Below are positions 12,646 through 24,659 of a stretch of DNA of 55,095 bases, in pieces. Location of the stretch: NCBI GenBank assembly GCA_000320545.1, contig ADNK01003517.1, forward strand, positions 1-55,095. Direction: 5' to 3'. The notes beneath the pieces were generated by a model. The model did no database searches. It was not told the origin of the DNA and saw nothing but the letters and a program-made list of their open reading frames with translations. The position numbers and the translations under genes are program-made. Source of the DNA: Bigelowiella natans CCMP2755 (lineage: Eukaryota; Cercozoa; Chlorarachniophyceae). Every line of letters begins with the position of its first letter. Position 1 is the stretch's first letter.

Positions 12646-14279
12646 GTCGTCATCATCGTAGCTGAGAGACGTGAAGTCTCTCTTAAGGAAATTGGTAGCA
12701 AGGACCGACGTCTCACCGGTACTACTACTACTACTACTACTAATAATAATAATATTGATGATGATGATGATGATACGGCAACTTCTTCTTCTTCTTGGTA
12801 TGCTATGTTACATAGTGATATACTACCACCATGTTCTCTTATATAAATTTCTCTCTAAGTTGTGGTAATAAAATAGGAGGAAATGAGGGGAATTATCTAC
12901 CTGGTGACAAACGATCCTCCCTCATCCCTCTTGGATGTACTGAGAGATGTGAGAGGTTGATTCTTTGGTTGTTGATTCATATTCATATCTACTATTATCA
13001 AGAGGGAACAAATAATACACCAAACCACCATTTGGACCTAACGACAGAATGATGATGATGTAATTATCCTGTTAAGGTTCTGTTAATCATGATAAGTTTA
13101 CCTTCCTTGATTTCCCTTATTTGATTCACGATGTTGCTATACTATTACTATTATTTTTATTATTATTATTACATTATCAGAAAATAATTCAACGAGTGAA
13201 TACGAAGCCGTTTCCCTTCTAATCCAAGCATATCGGTAGTAATAATAAAAGAAAGAATGCGTGTTAAAAACAAAGAATCACGATGTGATCATTATGAACA
13301 AGAACACCAAGAACAACAAGAGATGACATCAAGTTTTCATTATTATATATTGTATGTTGTTTCTCCTCAAAACATGTGATCATTCATACCTCAGCACCAC
13401 CACCACCAAATGCAAACTAAATCATTTGTAGAAGAAGAAGAAGAAGAAGAGTTCTGAATTTTGTTGTTTGAAAAGACAAATGAAACGTGATCTTGGAGAT
13501 GAGGATGAGGAGGAGGAGGGGGAGGGGGAGGATGAGAAAGAATATTACAACTACGACGGCTACAACTACGAAACTGAGGTGGTTGCTCGAAGCAATATGT
13601 TGTGTTTGTGTGTGCGTGTTTGTGTGATGATGATAGTATCGAAAGAGAGATCGAATGTGCGTGTTTGTGTGATGATGATAGTACCGAAAGAGGGATCAAA
13701 GGCCAGCCCCAGCACCAGGGATTTCTTCCTCTTCTTCTTCTCTGGCCTCTCCTCGTGCACGCACTGCTATTGCTGCTATTAGACAGCATCATCATCATCA
13801 TCATCATCAAGAGACGGAGGACAAACATGAATGGAAATCAGCCATGGAATCGTTGAAAAAGCTAATCCTGACTGCTTGTTTAGAAACACCAACAACTCAA
13901 AAGGTATTATTCAGCATAACATGGGAATAATAATAATAAATAATAATAAAATAAGGGTATTTGGGTACATAGAAAGAACGAAAGAAAGAAAGACAACAAT
14001 ATTGAAGAAGAAGAAGAAGAGGAGGAGGAGGAGAACAAATACAAAATGATGATTCTCACTATAATAATAGTACAAATGGTGTATAGGTGATGTGATAGCA
14101 ACTTTATGTGCGTTTTATAGTTGTCATTCAATAGTAACTATATGTGCGTTTTATAGTTGTCATGCAATAGTAACTATATGTGCGTTTTATAGTTGTCATT
14201 CAATAGTAACTATATGTGCGCGCTTCTTTTATAATCTTCATTCAAGGAAAGTAGGAATAGTGACCTACAAATAATTCAA

Positions 14280-14317
<38 letters not shown>

Positions 14318-14705
14318 CAGAAAAATGTGCGAAAACTGTATGCGTTGGCTGAAGCTGAGAATCCTGTTATCTGGGCGGCCTTCTCTCTGTAATAAGTGAT
14401 AAGAATAATGAACTTCTTAGATATGCTTCTTTATTATTCTTCAATGATTGAATATAATATTATTAATAATAATAAATAGCTGGGATTGCAGAGTAGTAGA
14501 ATTAGTAGTATATAATCATCTTATTGGTCTTCTTTTCATCAGCATCATCATCACATGATTATTGCCATCATCATCATCGTGTCAGATATCGATTAGATCG
14601 TAATTGGGAAGAATTCAAAGACACGCTAGAGCGACTATCTATCTCCAAAACCTATGTAGTATTATTCAAATAATACATTAATTCGCTCAGTATCACTAAC
14701 ATACA

Positions 14706-14736
<31 letters not shown>

Positions 14737-14924
14737 ATGTTGCGTTGGTCATCTTACTCGCTCACTTACTTACTTACTTACTTGCAGGGCGGTGAATTAC
14801 TTTACATCAATGCTGCTAAAGCCTACGAAAAGCGACGACAAGTAGAAGGAGAAAGAGGAGGACAACATAAACAACAAATAATGGTGCTTGTTTGCAATTA
14901 GAACTAGTTGCAGCAGCAGGATAT

Positions 14925-14970
<46 letters not shown>

Positions 14971-14981
14971 TAGTACAGAAA

Positions 14982-15016
<35 letters not shown>

Positions 15017-15043
15017 CACCAATCCGTGGTGACGTTGTTGTCG

Positions 15044-15077
<34 letters not shown>

Positions 15078-15994
15078 CCTCCCTATTATCATATATTCCA
15101 TTAATATCAGTGATAATAATATTTGATATTATTATTCTAAGGAAGAAGAAGAAGAAGAAGAAGAAGAAGAAGAAGCCAACAGAAAGATGACGGGTAGTAG
15201 TACAGTAGCAGTGGTAGTAGTAGTAGTAGTAGTAGTAGAGGTAGTAGAGTGCATTATTAGATACATAAGCACATATGCACCACCTCCACCACCAGCAGCA
15301 TCTCATTTTAGCAGCATACATAATCCAGAGAGAAGATTTTCCAGTGCTACATGCAACTATATCAGTTGATTACTTCGTTTTTGTGATTGGTGTCGTCATC
15401 GTCGTATATATGACTGGAGATCAACGTAATGAAGATTAAAAACGACTACGTTTGAATGGCACCAGATCCTGGTGTCGCTTGCTCTCTTTTGTTATTCAAG
15501 ATGATGATGATATACATACCTATATGTTAGTAGTTGTTGTCTTTTTGTAATAAAATTCTACTACTATTACTTCTACTACTACTACAAAGGAAAAGGAAAA
15601 GGAGTGGGCAGTCCAATGAAGACATTATTAGAGGAAAGAGACCGATCAGTTGCTGCTTTACTTGTCCAGCAAGCCAGTTGTGAGAAGGAAATCAAAGTAT
15701 TACGTTTATATGAGAAAGAAGGCTATCTTGAAAAAGCTGAGGTATTACGTACAACTAATGATCATCATCACCATGATCATCACCATCATCTCTTCGTTTG
15801 ACTTCTTATTCTTCTTTCTTAATAGATTCAGTACCTAACAAATATGGTAAGAGCTCGTGATCCAGTGATAATGGCTGCTTTTGATGTTTTACGAGAAACA
15901 CATGACTGGAGAGAGATGTACCACTATTAATACACTACTAGTCATTGTTAAAATGGTATTATACTAGTCTGCTGCTGCTGCTCTGCTACTTCTT

Positions 15995-16028
<34 letters not shown>

Positions 16029-16142
16029 AAGTAATAGTAGTAGTAGTAGTAGTAGTAGTAATAGAAGTACTAAATTTATGATGATGCTTCTTTTATGAAG
16101 AGAGAAAGCACTGCCAACATAAATGCTACATATTATATATAT

Positions 16143-16210
<68 letters not shown>

Positions 16211-17364
16211 TACTTAGATGATGGTTATATGATGGAAACAATAATGCCAAAAATTGATATGGAAAAAAATGATTAAAAGTAAATAGTGATAATAATAATA
16301 ATGTTGTGGACTTTTAAAGGTATGATACTATGACTCGACTTTTACGTCGTGAGGCAGCCGTACAGCTGGTTTCGAAGTACCAAGACATGTACGTAGTAGT
16401 AGTAGCAGCAGCAGTACCAATTCAGAGGAATAGAAGGGGGGCCTTAACAACAACAACAACAACAACAACAACAGCAACAACCCCCCCCTATTTAGTTACC
16501 AAAAGGCCGTATTTTCCTTGTTGAGTCGCGGAGAAATCGATACATCTGGTAAGTAAGTAGTAACTACATGTGTACATATACCAACTTGTAAGATAAAGAG
16601 TATTAAAGTAATAATAGTAGTAACGGCAGTATTTCTAGTAGTTCTGTATATTCTCTTGATTGTTCTCTAGTTGATGTGAGTAATTCGTGTATTTAATGGT
16701 TTCTTCTCTCATCAATTGTTATTTTCTGCTAAGATATTCAGATAAACACAGCCTACTTCTACAAAAACAACAACAACTATAACTACTACTACTACCACTA
16801 CTTTTATTTTTATTTAGGGGCTCTAACTTTAATGAAATTGCTTGAAGGCAAAGATGAACAAGTAACAAGAGAAAGATATCTTTTACTTATTCATTTTTTA
16901 TGTGTAGCATTAGTAGTATTAGTAGTAGTAGTCGTCATACTGCTCTCCTCTTCACCTGAGGATTTGCTGTTTGTAGCCTATCATGGGTCATCATCACAGT
17001 GTATTGTGTTGGTGGTGGTGGTTATTATCCTCATCATCTTAGGTAATTGACTGGTTGGGAGAGATTGAGACGTTCTACGGATTGAGAGGCGAGACACAAA
17101 AGGTGAATAATGTAGCCAGTTACATTAGTAGAGAAGATGGAAGTACTACTAAATGCTACCAGCTGTTGTGATGATTCCAGGCGTAGTGAGTAGAAGTAGT
17201 CCAGCTGTTGAGATGATTCCAGGCGTAGTGAGTAGATATAGTTGTAGTAGTACATCAAGGTAAAATTTAAGAAGCTGTGTGAGAATGGCGATTGATGTAA
17301 TTGGTACCTGCCGTCGTTTATAAATCCATCATTCAATGCACTCACCATCATATGCAAAGTAGGT

Positions 17365-17398
<34 letters not shown>

Positions 17399-17750
17399 AA
17401 GGAGGAGGAGGAGGAGGGGTTCATCGTTTTATATTAATAAAGTTATACCATTGCAATAATTGCATACAATTAGATTCCGAATAATTTGATTGTTATCATT
17501 GCAATAATTGCATACATTTAGATTCCTAACTTAATGCCGCTGGTTCGAAAGGTGGCAACAATGGCATTGGTCAGTTGTCCTAAGCTTTATTACTACGTAC
17601 ACGCGCAGAAGAAGAACAAGAACAAGAAGAAGAGAGTGCAGAGGAGCAATATTTATACCTTTTGTTGTTTTCGTGGTTATATGTTAATAGGAACCAGCCC
17701 CTCCAAGTTTCTTTCAAAGTGATGTTCATCTCCGCAACAACAAGCACTGA
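10259..17750 (+). CDS. Helical-repeat protein with PVIxAAF repeats (incomplete model)
   Basis: Many small exons lie in microsatellite-filled introns. Well-supported exons are 10259-10392, 10701-10745, 10906-10932, 11233-11274, 11502-11576, 11913-12110, 12662-12718, 12877-12955, 13181-13235, 13842-13903, 14321-14388, 14586-14655, 14788-14841, about 15600-15741, 15826-15917, 16320-16388, 16526-16548, from 16818, 17043-17102, 17552-17596 and 17691-17750 (stop). Most junctions keep phase. A few do not (near 10950, 13300, 15000 and 16900), so exons are missing. The product is almost all amphipathic helix, which suggests an alpha-solenoid. Two repeats align: AENPVIWAAFSL...NWEEFKDTLERL (exons 14321/14586) and RDPVIMAAFDVL...DWREMYDTMTRL (exons 15826/16320). 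I do not recognise the family. The first Met seen is at 10279, but the exon may continue upstream. Confidence 0.55.
12111..12661 (+). repeat. Intron with long open low-complexity run
   Basis: After donor GTATCG at 12111 the upstream reading frame stays open for about 300 bp, encoding poly-Glu, Asp, Asn, Ala and Asp runs to a stop at 12419. I treat it as intron, because joining 12110 to 12662 keeps phase and restores a normal helical sequence. Intron retention would append an acidic tail. The tract includes (AAC)n, (GCT)n, (GAT)n, (TAA)n at 12450, (TC)n at 12572-12606 and (TAC)n at 12611-12645. Confidence 0.55.
14100..14222 (+). repeat. 36-bp minisatellite, about 3.4 copies, in an intron
   Basis: The unit starts AACTATATGTGCGTTTTATA and repeats at 14100, 14136, 14172 and partly at 14208, with one or two substitutions between copies. 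It lies in an intron of the helical-repeat gene. Confidence 0.85.
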
Positions 17751-17889
17751 GTCGTCACAATAATGCCAACAAATTGATGATGATCTTACCAAATGGTTCA
17801 CTCGATGAGATAGATCTTGATTTTTTCTAATGTAGTTCACGATGAAAAGCTGCTTTGCCTTTCGTTGCATTGACTTCCCCCAGTGAGCA

Positions 17890-19170
17890 TGATTTTCAAA
17901 ACGGTCAGTTGTTTAGCTGCTCTGTCTGAAACGCGCATGTACGAATTCTGTTTCATTTGTGATGAGCTCAGTCACGTGCGTCGTCAATCATCATTTGCTA
18001 CACAAGCGACTCACATCGCTTGTTCGCCATGTCATTGTTGTGCTGCAACTGGCACAACACGACGGCGAAGCATGCTGCCAGTCAACTTTCACGATGCGAT
18101 GCATTGTTGTTGCGATGCGTTTGCAAATTCTTGCTGCGCAATGTGAGCAATGGCGTGAACTAGTGATTCACACAGCCTCGCCGCATCTGTCAATGTGCCG
18201 GTGGGCTGCCACGTACGTGCACCGCGCGCACATGCGTGTTGCTGCAGCGTGCAACATCGTGCGCAAGTTGCCTCCTCAAAGCTCAGGCTGGCAAGTCAGG
18301 CAAGTGAGTGGGGTTTTCAGTCCACGCGTTTCCTTTCACAACTAGGCGATCATGAATTGCGCAAGTGTTCTGAAGGAGCAAAAAATGACAGAAAGTTCTG
18401 TCAATTTTGGTGCGACCCAGTGCTTCGTGCGGCCGCCACGCCATGGCAACACGCAGACTTTGGGCTGCATGCCATGGCGCTGCTTCACGTGTGTACCGGT
18501 GTGGCAAGATCTTGAGGTGTGCATGCGATGCATGTTCGCGGGGTTGCATCCAACGCGACCTCAAGCCAGAAAGCGTGTAGCTGCTGAACTGGTGAGCTCA
18601 CCGCGATCATCTCTGGACACAACACAAGCGCTGTCTGCACACAGCTAATGCATGACACTAGTGAGGTTGTCACTGATCCCGCCGTGCTACCACTCACAGC
18701 GACGCTAGCGTTGTTCACAATGCTGATGTTGACACTAGTGAGGTTGTCACTAATCCCGGGCACTGCAACAAATCGCCATCCCATCGGCTGGTCATCCTGC
18801 TGGTACATGCTAGCATGGCTGTACAAAGCTGCGACTTACGTACTGCGCAGCGCTCAAATGGTCTACGGTGTCTGTTGCAGTTTCAGCTGTCGGATGCACG
18901 TCTAGACGCATTCCAAAACAATGCTGACCGACAACAAGAAGAAAGGAAATCCAACACATTTTAAAATTCTCAATTGCACGAAGTGTGCACGTGATGCAGT
19001 CTTCAAAACTCACACATTGCACGAGGTGTGCACACAATGTAGCCTCCGATGATCGGTCAGATGACTCGATGATCTGGTAACAGGGCAATGACCCGAAACA
19101 CCTCATCATTTTCTAATGCTAGCTGGCATGTGCCAGCAAGGAGTCTTTCTAGATTGCCCGCTGGTATTCC
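17890..19170. repeat. TGCA-rich repetitive island
   Basis: It begins about 140 bp after the stop of the helical-repeat gene. ORFs overlap on both strands with no recognisable protein, which argues against coding. A block reading CACTAGTGAGGTTGTCACT occurs at about 18656 and 18731. A TTGCACGA(A/G)GTGTGCAC block occurs at about 18973 and 19017. No genes are supported. Confidence 0.5.
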
Positions 19171-19199
19171 GCTCCATCAAATTCCATCGTCTAATGTGC

Positions 19200-20772
19200 A
19201 TTGTCGGCATTTAGTTTTCCTCTTCTCTTCTCTTTGAAAGATGAATGGTGCTCACACTTACGTCATCATACTCGTCGCCGTCTAAGACATTATCGTCACC
19301 CTCTGGAACAGTACCTTCTCCACTGTCGAGTAGTATCAGTGAAGAAGAAGAAGAAGAAGAAGAAGAGGAGCTGCTGCTTATATTGAACAACGATGAATGA
19401 ATATTTTCCTCTTAGCACGTCCAGTTAACTTACCGTATTCCTCTATTCGATGAGAATAATTTAGACGACGTCGGTGTGCCACCGTTTCGCCCATCCCCAC
19501 CACCTTAGTAGTAGTAGTAGTAGTAGTAGTAGTTGTTGTTGTTGTGGTATACATGCACGTGCACCATCACAGCAGAGAACAGAAGTAGAATGATGAAGAA
19601 AGCAAGAAGAACTAGAGAAGGAGTGGATGTATAGCAAAGGAACCACATATCTAATTGCTACCATGACAACAACTACTAACTGCTAACTCCTCCACCAATC
19701 TCTTTCTACCTGACAACCACCATTAATTACCATATGGCTTACCGTAAGTCGTCGTCGTTGTCGTCTGAACGATACTCATCGGAACAGCCTCTAAATTCAT
19801 AAAAACGTGCAGCTCAAATTTCGAAATATTCATTTGAAAACTGAAGAAACACTAAATGTGACAAAATTGATTTCGTCTTAAAAGTGTTACTACGTAGTCA
19901 TCTACAGAGCAGCTGCTACACGTCGTCCACTGTTCTTTTAATTGTATTATCATGAAACAATAATATTACCATATGCATCTACGTCAATATCCCTCCATGC
20001 ACACATCATTCCTAAGTGTGCAGCCTGAGAGGAAATTACATGAAGGTTTAGTAGTAGTAGTAGTAGTAGTAGTAGGAAGAAGAAGAAGAAGAAGTGAAAA
20101 AGTAATAGGAGGAGGAGAAGGGAGGAGGTGGAAGAGATAAGTGGGGAGAAACCTCTATATCACCGTAAAATTAAACGAAGACCATATCACAGTACAATAA
20201 GTAAAAAAAAACTAGAATAGAAGCTATGTGACACTTCTACGCGGTTGAGTTTTTTAGTATCATTTCTCTAATACTGCATTGATGTGAGCATGATAAACTA
20301 CTACGCACCGCTACAAGAGCATAGAATAGTGTAGATACTCCCACCCACCCTTGACTGGGCAAATACGACGAGATGTAACAACGATGATCATGAGAAAGAT
20401 TCATAATAAAAATAGTGATTATTTTTTTAATGATGATGAATATTGGCATGAATATGTGATAGCAATGTCAAGCAATTAGAAGTCGGTGGGAGCTCTGTGT
20501 GCATCAACAATAACCCAAATGAAAAATAATGGAGATGGTTGTTTTCTTCCTCAAGATTTCCTACGTCAAAGTAGTAACAGCAGAACAATATCAGCATATC
20601 CTCCATCTACTACTCCTTTGATGATGAAAACGATGATGTGTGAGTTGAGTAACAATAGTAGGTGTACAGCAGTAAAGCGGTAAGAGGTGGTGACTGCATG
20701 TAGGCAAGATGATAGTAGCACTCAGCACATCACCAATGAACATGCGTATTGATTAATAGACATGTATTTATG

Positions 20773-20808
<36 letters not shown>

Positions 20809-20882
20809 GCGGTGTTCAAACTAACCCTCCCATGTCCACGATGATGCACATGTAGACGCCGACTTTCGTATTATAATATATG

Positions 20883-20947
<65 letters not shown>

Positions 20948-20992
20948 ATTGAAATATATCAATATCATTTGAGTGCAGTAGCGTAGCAGTAT

Positions 20993-21023
<31 letters not shown>

Positions 21024-21454
21024 AAATAGTATGCAGGGGTAGGATTTACAGATTGTACATTACATGTATGATGAAAGTTAAGAATTAGGAGCTTCAGATG
21101 ATATATGTTGTATGATGACATAAGTAATTTATTGGAGGAAGCAGCAGCATCATCCCTCCCTCCCTTTTGCTATTCAGTCTATCATCACATCGCATTGTGG
21201 TAAAAGTAGTAAGCAGTAGGAACAACTTACCTGAAGAGCCATCATGAATAGAGTAACCTAAATTTATTATGTGAGAAAGAATCAAGTGAGGACAACCTTG
21301 AAGTAGAGAGTTGATAAAAAGCAATGCTGCTGCCTAAGAAATGTATGTGTGTGTGTGTGTGTGTACTAAAGTGATACTAAGGTCTCGATTTATGGAGCAG
21401 ATCAATCGTTTTATTGGACAACAAGTATGTGACAACATCGTCATCATCATCATT

Positions 21455-21487
<33 letters not shown>

Positions 21488-22474
21488 TTTATGAAAGTAT
21501 AAAGATTGTATCACGCATTTGGATAATGTTATATTAAGCAAACCAACAAATTTAGTGATGATAATGATGACGATGATGGTGAATAGAAGTTGTTGTTGTT
21601 GTAGTAGTAGTAGTAGTAGTAGTAGTAGCAGCAGTAGTTGTACTGTAGTGGGTGCATATTCATTTGTCATCATCATCACCACAGAGCCGCTTAAGAGCAT
21701 GTTTGATTCAGGATGACTGTTAGAGGAGGAGGAGGAGGAGCAGGTTGTAGTAGTGAGTGATAGATAGATAGATAGATAGATAGATATATAGTAGCAGTAG
21801 AACAAAACTATTACTTCTTAGCACAAGAAGGCCCAATGGTAAAGAAGATATAAAAATCTCTCAATCAAAAGCAATAATACATAGCAGAAATAATATTATT
21901 CATGGCCTTTCCTGATATTCTTCTTTTCTGTTGCTTTGCTGCTTACAAGAATACTACTACCATCCTCGCCAATATCCAACCTAAAGGAGGAGGAGGAGGA
22001 GGCAAAGACTGAAGCAGAGAAGACCAAGACATGAGAACGTGAAGAACCCAAAAAACACCATATTTTTAAAACTATTTCCTTTTTCTCGCTCTGTAGTCAG
22101 TATTTCTAATTGCTGTGACGAGGAGCGAGCTGCATGCTACAGCTACTACTACAACCATTGTTATAAGGTGCGCTTTATCGATGATTCATGCAATGGTAGA
22201 TCAGCGTAGTTGCTAATATTCAGCGGTAGCAATATTCTCTCTCTCACCAGAAGTAACGTGAAGATTGTCTGTATAACCACAATAATAATAATAATAATGA
22301 TAACATGTAGCATGCAGATAGTAAGTAATAATAATGATAACATGTAGTATGTAGATAGTAAGTAACGTGAAGATTATCTGTATGATAATAATAATATTAT
22401 GAGGTGTTATGATAACGATTAAATTGAGAGAAAAAGTAGCGGGAGTTGAATAGCTTCTCCCCCCCCCCCCTCTC

Positions 22475-22532
<58 letters not shown>

Positions 22533-23295
22533 AGAGAAGAATATGAGCAAGAGATTGCATACTAAGAGAGTGTTGCGTAACGCACAACTTCTAGTACACA
22601 ACACACACAACGCACATTTGTAGTAGTAGAAGTAGTAAAAAGGTTTAGCAATTAGTAACCTGCAGAATCAATAGGTGCAACATGATACATACATACATAT
22701 ATACATACTATGACCGACAGACCATAAGGGAATGCCACATGAGACAAAACTGGTAAGAAAATCGTAGTTTGCCATCATTTGCTGTTGTAAGCGTCGATAC
22801 GACAACACTAAAAATAAATATCGAAATGATAACATATGAGGAGACAGTAAATAGTGTGCTGTCACATACGCGCAAGGAGAGGGAGGGGGGGATAGGTAGG
22901 GTTTATTATATTGTTTCCACCACCTTATGGAGAGGAGAGTTAAGGCGACGTAACCAGACAGCAGCGCAACTCGCTTCTGCTGGATTGTGCACATTCGTTG
23001 GTGGTGCACCAAGAAGTAATGTAAAAGCTAAAAGCTAGATGGTCCTGGAAAGAAAGGGGTCGGGCCTATACTTTTTGGCAGCAAGAGAACCGAACAATGA
23101 GAATGAGCAATTTGGTGGTGACAACGAGCAGTCAAAATATCCAACACCGTTCTGTTCTCACACACGAGCGCACATATATACGCACGTATATCAGCACATA
23201 CGCTGCATTAAAAATAAGACTCGTCGTCGCACCGACCTGCCACAGTAGCAGTGTGATGAAAAGAGGGCGGCTCAAGAGTTTGTTCGGAAGTGGTC

Positions 23296-23334
<39 letters not shown>

Positions 23335-23441
23335 GTGTTCCTCATCAATTTACTAACATTCATCCGTGTAATCCTTTGTCGCTCATATATCATCGCAAGC
23401 TATTCCATACCTGTGTCTAACATCTTGGTTCCAAGACGCAT
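19200..23441 (-). CDS. Multi-exon membrane protein, 5' exons resolved
   Basis: The start ATG is at 23441. Phased exons are 23411-23441, 23237-23295, 22924-22976 and 22715-22749. They encode a short leader, then PNKLLSRPLFITLLLWQ, a hydrophobic helix KRVALLSGYVALTLLSI, and SFVSCGIPLWSV. At least two membrane segments are likely. Further minus-strand exon candidates with correct splice signals lie near 22180-22250 (LLPLNISNYADLPLHESS), 20330-20390 (LPSQGWVGVSTLFYAL), 21235-21260, 19745-19795 and 19435-19475. An acidic exon at about 19265-19330 (GEGTVPEGDDNVLDGDEYDD) is probably near the C-terminus. I could not phase these together, so the 3' limit is approximate. The family is not recognised. 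The introns hold (ATC)n, (TAG)n, (TA)n-(TG)n and (TC)n repeats. It is divergent from the next gene. Confidence 0.45.
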
Positions 23442-23559
23442 AGATGAAACGGCCTTTAATAATTCCCTTAACGACAAAGCATAGCCGAGTTTTATCGATC
23501 TGCTATTCGAAATACCTTCCCGCCAATCTAGACGACTACCAGGCCACTACTTTACTACT
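23442..23559. promoter_or_regulatory. Divergent intergenic region, candidate bidirectional promoter
   Basis: Only 118 bp separate the start codons of the minus-strand membrane-protein gene (ATG at 23441) and the plus-strand DUF7726-like gene (ATG at 23560). The stretch has no microsatellite and must contain both 5' leaders, so shared promoter elements are likely. No specific element is recognisable. Confidence 0.4.
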
Positions 23560-24656
23560 ATGGCTTCCTTAGAGGAAAAAATCAGGGTTATATCTAAACC
23601 TCGAGGGGATACCAAGTGTTACACTGACAATAGAGAGTATGTTTCCGGCACAACCAGATTCTGACCACTACTACTACCACAAACTGTTGGTTGTATCAGG
23701 ATATCGAAGAATCTTATAATAATGGCTGGGTACCTAAAACACGAAGTGGGAAGCAAGTTAGTCCCAACAAGATCCGAACAGGTGTCATTAACACATACCA
23801 AACTATTATTTCTCTTTGGATGTAGAACTAACGCAGTAGCTACAGCAGCAGTGATGTTTGATCTAGTAGCTGCGCAATTGAAGAAATTTTGTTATCGGGT
23901 CTTCATAATTTGTGCTTGGTATTGGCATGATCTTACACTGAAGACATTCTGGACTACGTGGCAAAGAAAGGAATCACAAAGACCCAGTTTATGCGCGACA
24001 TCAATGTCAACGGAAACTCGTTCAACAAATTTATGAAAGGGAAATCATACTATAAGAATCAGTGGAGCGCAGTGAATAATCAAACTTATATGGCAGCAGC
24101 AAGATACCTCGTTATTGAGGGCTTAAGAGAAAAAATCGTTAAAAGAGATACAAAGAGATGTACCAAAAAGCGTCAGCGGGCATATGGTAAGGAGAATGAG
24201 CTTCCCTCTACTGGTGTCGATGGTGAAAAGTTGGGTAAGAAGCAAAAGTATCCAGGAGAGACTAAATCCAGCGACAAAGCTGCAGCCCAATCTCTACTAA
24301 AAAGGATTAGCAGCATCGAAGTCGATACAAATTGTCCAATATACGAAGATTGTCAAACGGTTCGCAAACAAATAGAGAAATTTCTACAAACACCTGGACT
24401 ATCAAAAACAGCTTTTATCAATGCTCTTGGTTCGGGTCTTCAATTGATAAGTTTGAATCGATTTCGAAGCCTTGGAGGACCGTTTTGTGGATCAAATCAA
24501 AAGATTTACCGTCTTGCTTACATATTCTTCGAGAAAAAACGCATTCTTGATGGTGCTCCAAAATCGAAAAGTCGCCAAAAGTATGAAGATTGGTTTCCGC
24601 TGGGGATTCCAGCTAATCGCCGGGATTTTGATAGGATCCAGGCAATGTTGCGATGA
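23560..24656 (+). CDS. Protein with two DUF7726-like helix domains
   Basis: Three exons (23560-23586, 23700-23781 and 23944-24656) close exactly in phase, giving 273 residues. Two similar segments are visible. One is at about residues 38-90 (YVAKKGITKTQFMRDINV, then FNKFM, then TYMAAARYLV). The other is at about 178-235 (FLQTPGLSKTAFINALG, then IYRLAYIFFEKKRI). Each has the pattern GxxKTxF, then a helix, a small loop and an aromatic helix, as in the DUF7726 proteins of fungi and other eukaryotes. Those have a homeodomain-like helix-turn-helix look and no proven function. The linker is Lys-rich (KRCTKKRQRAYGKENE), which suggests nuclear localisation and nucleic-acid binding, though this is inference. 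An alternative first-exon end at 23636 is possible but breaks the frame. Confidence 0.7.
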
Positions 24657-24659
24657 GCG

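Noticed and set aside
13391-13856. Several 60-145-codon ORFs on both strands
   Set aside because: They are made of GAG, ATG and CTT repeats within an intron. A 47-bp direct duplication at about 13610-13690 explains part of them.
22769-23038. 89-codon plus-strand ORF
   Set aside because: The opposite strand carries exons that keep phase with a start codon and membrane helices, so this is their shadow.
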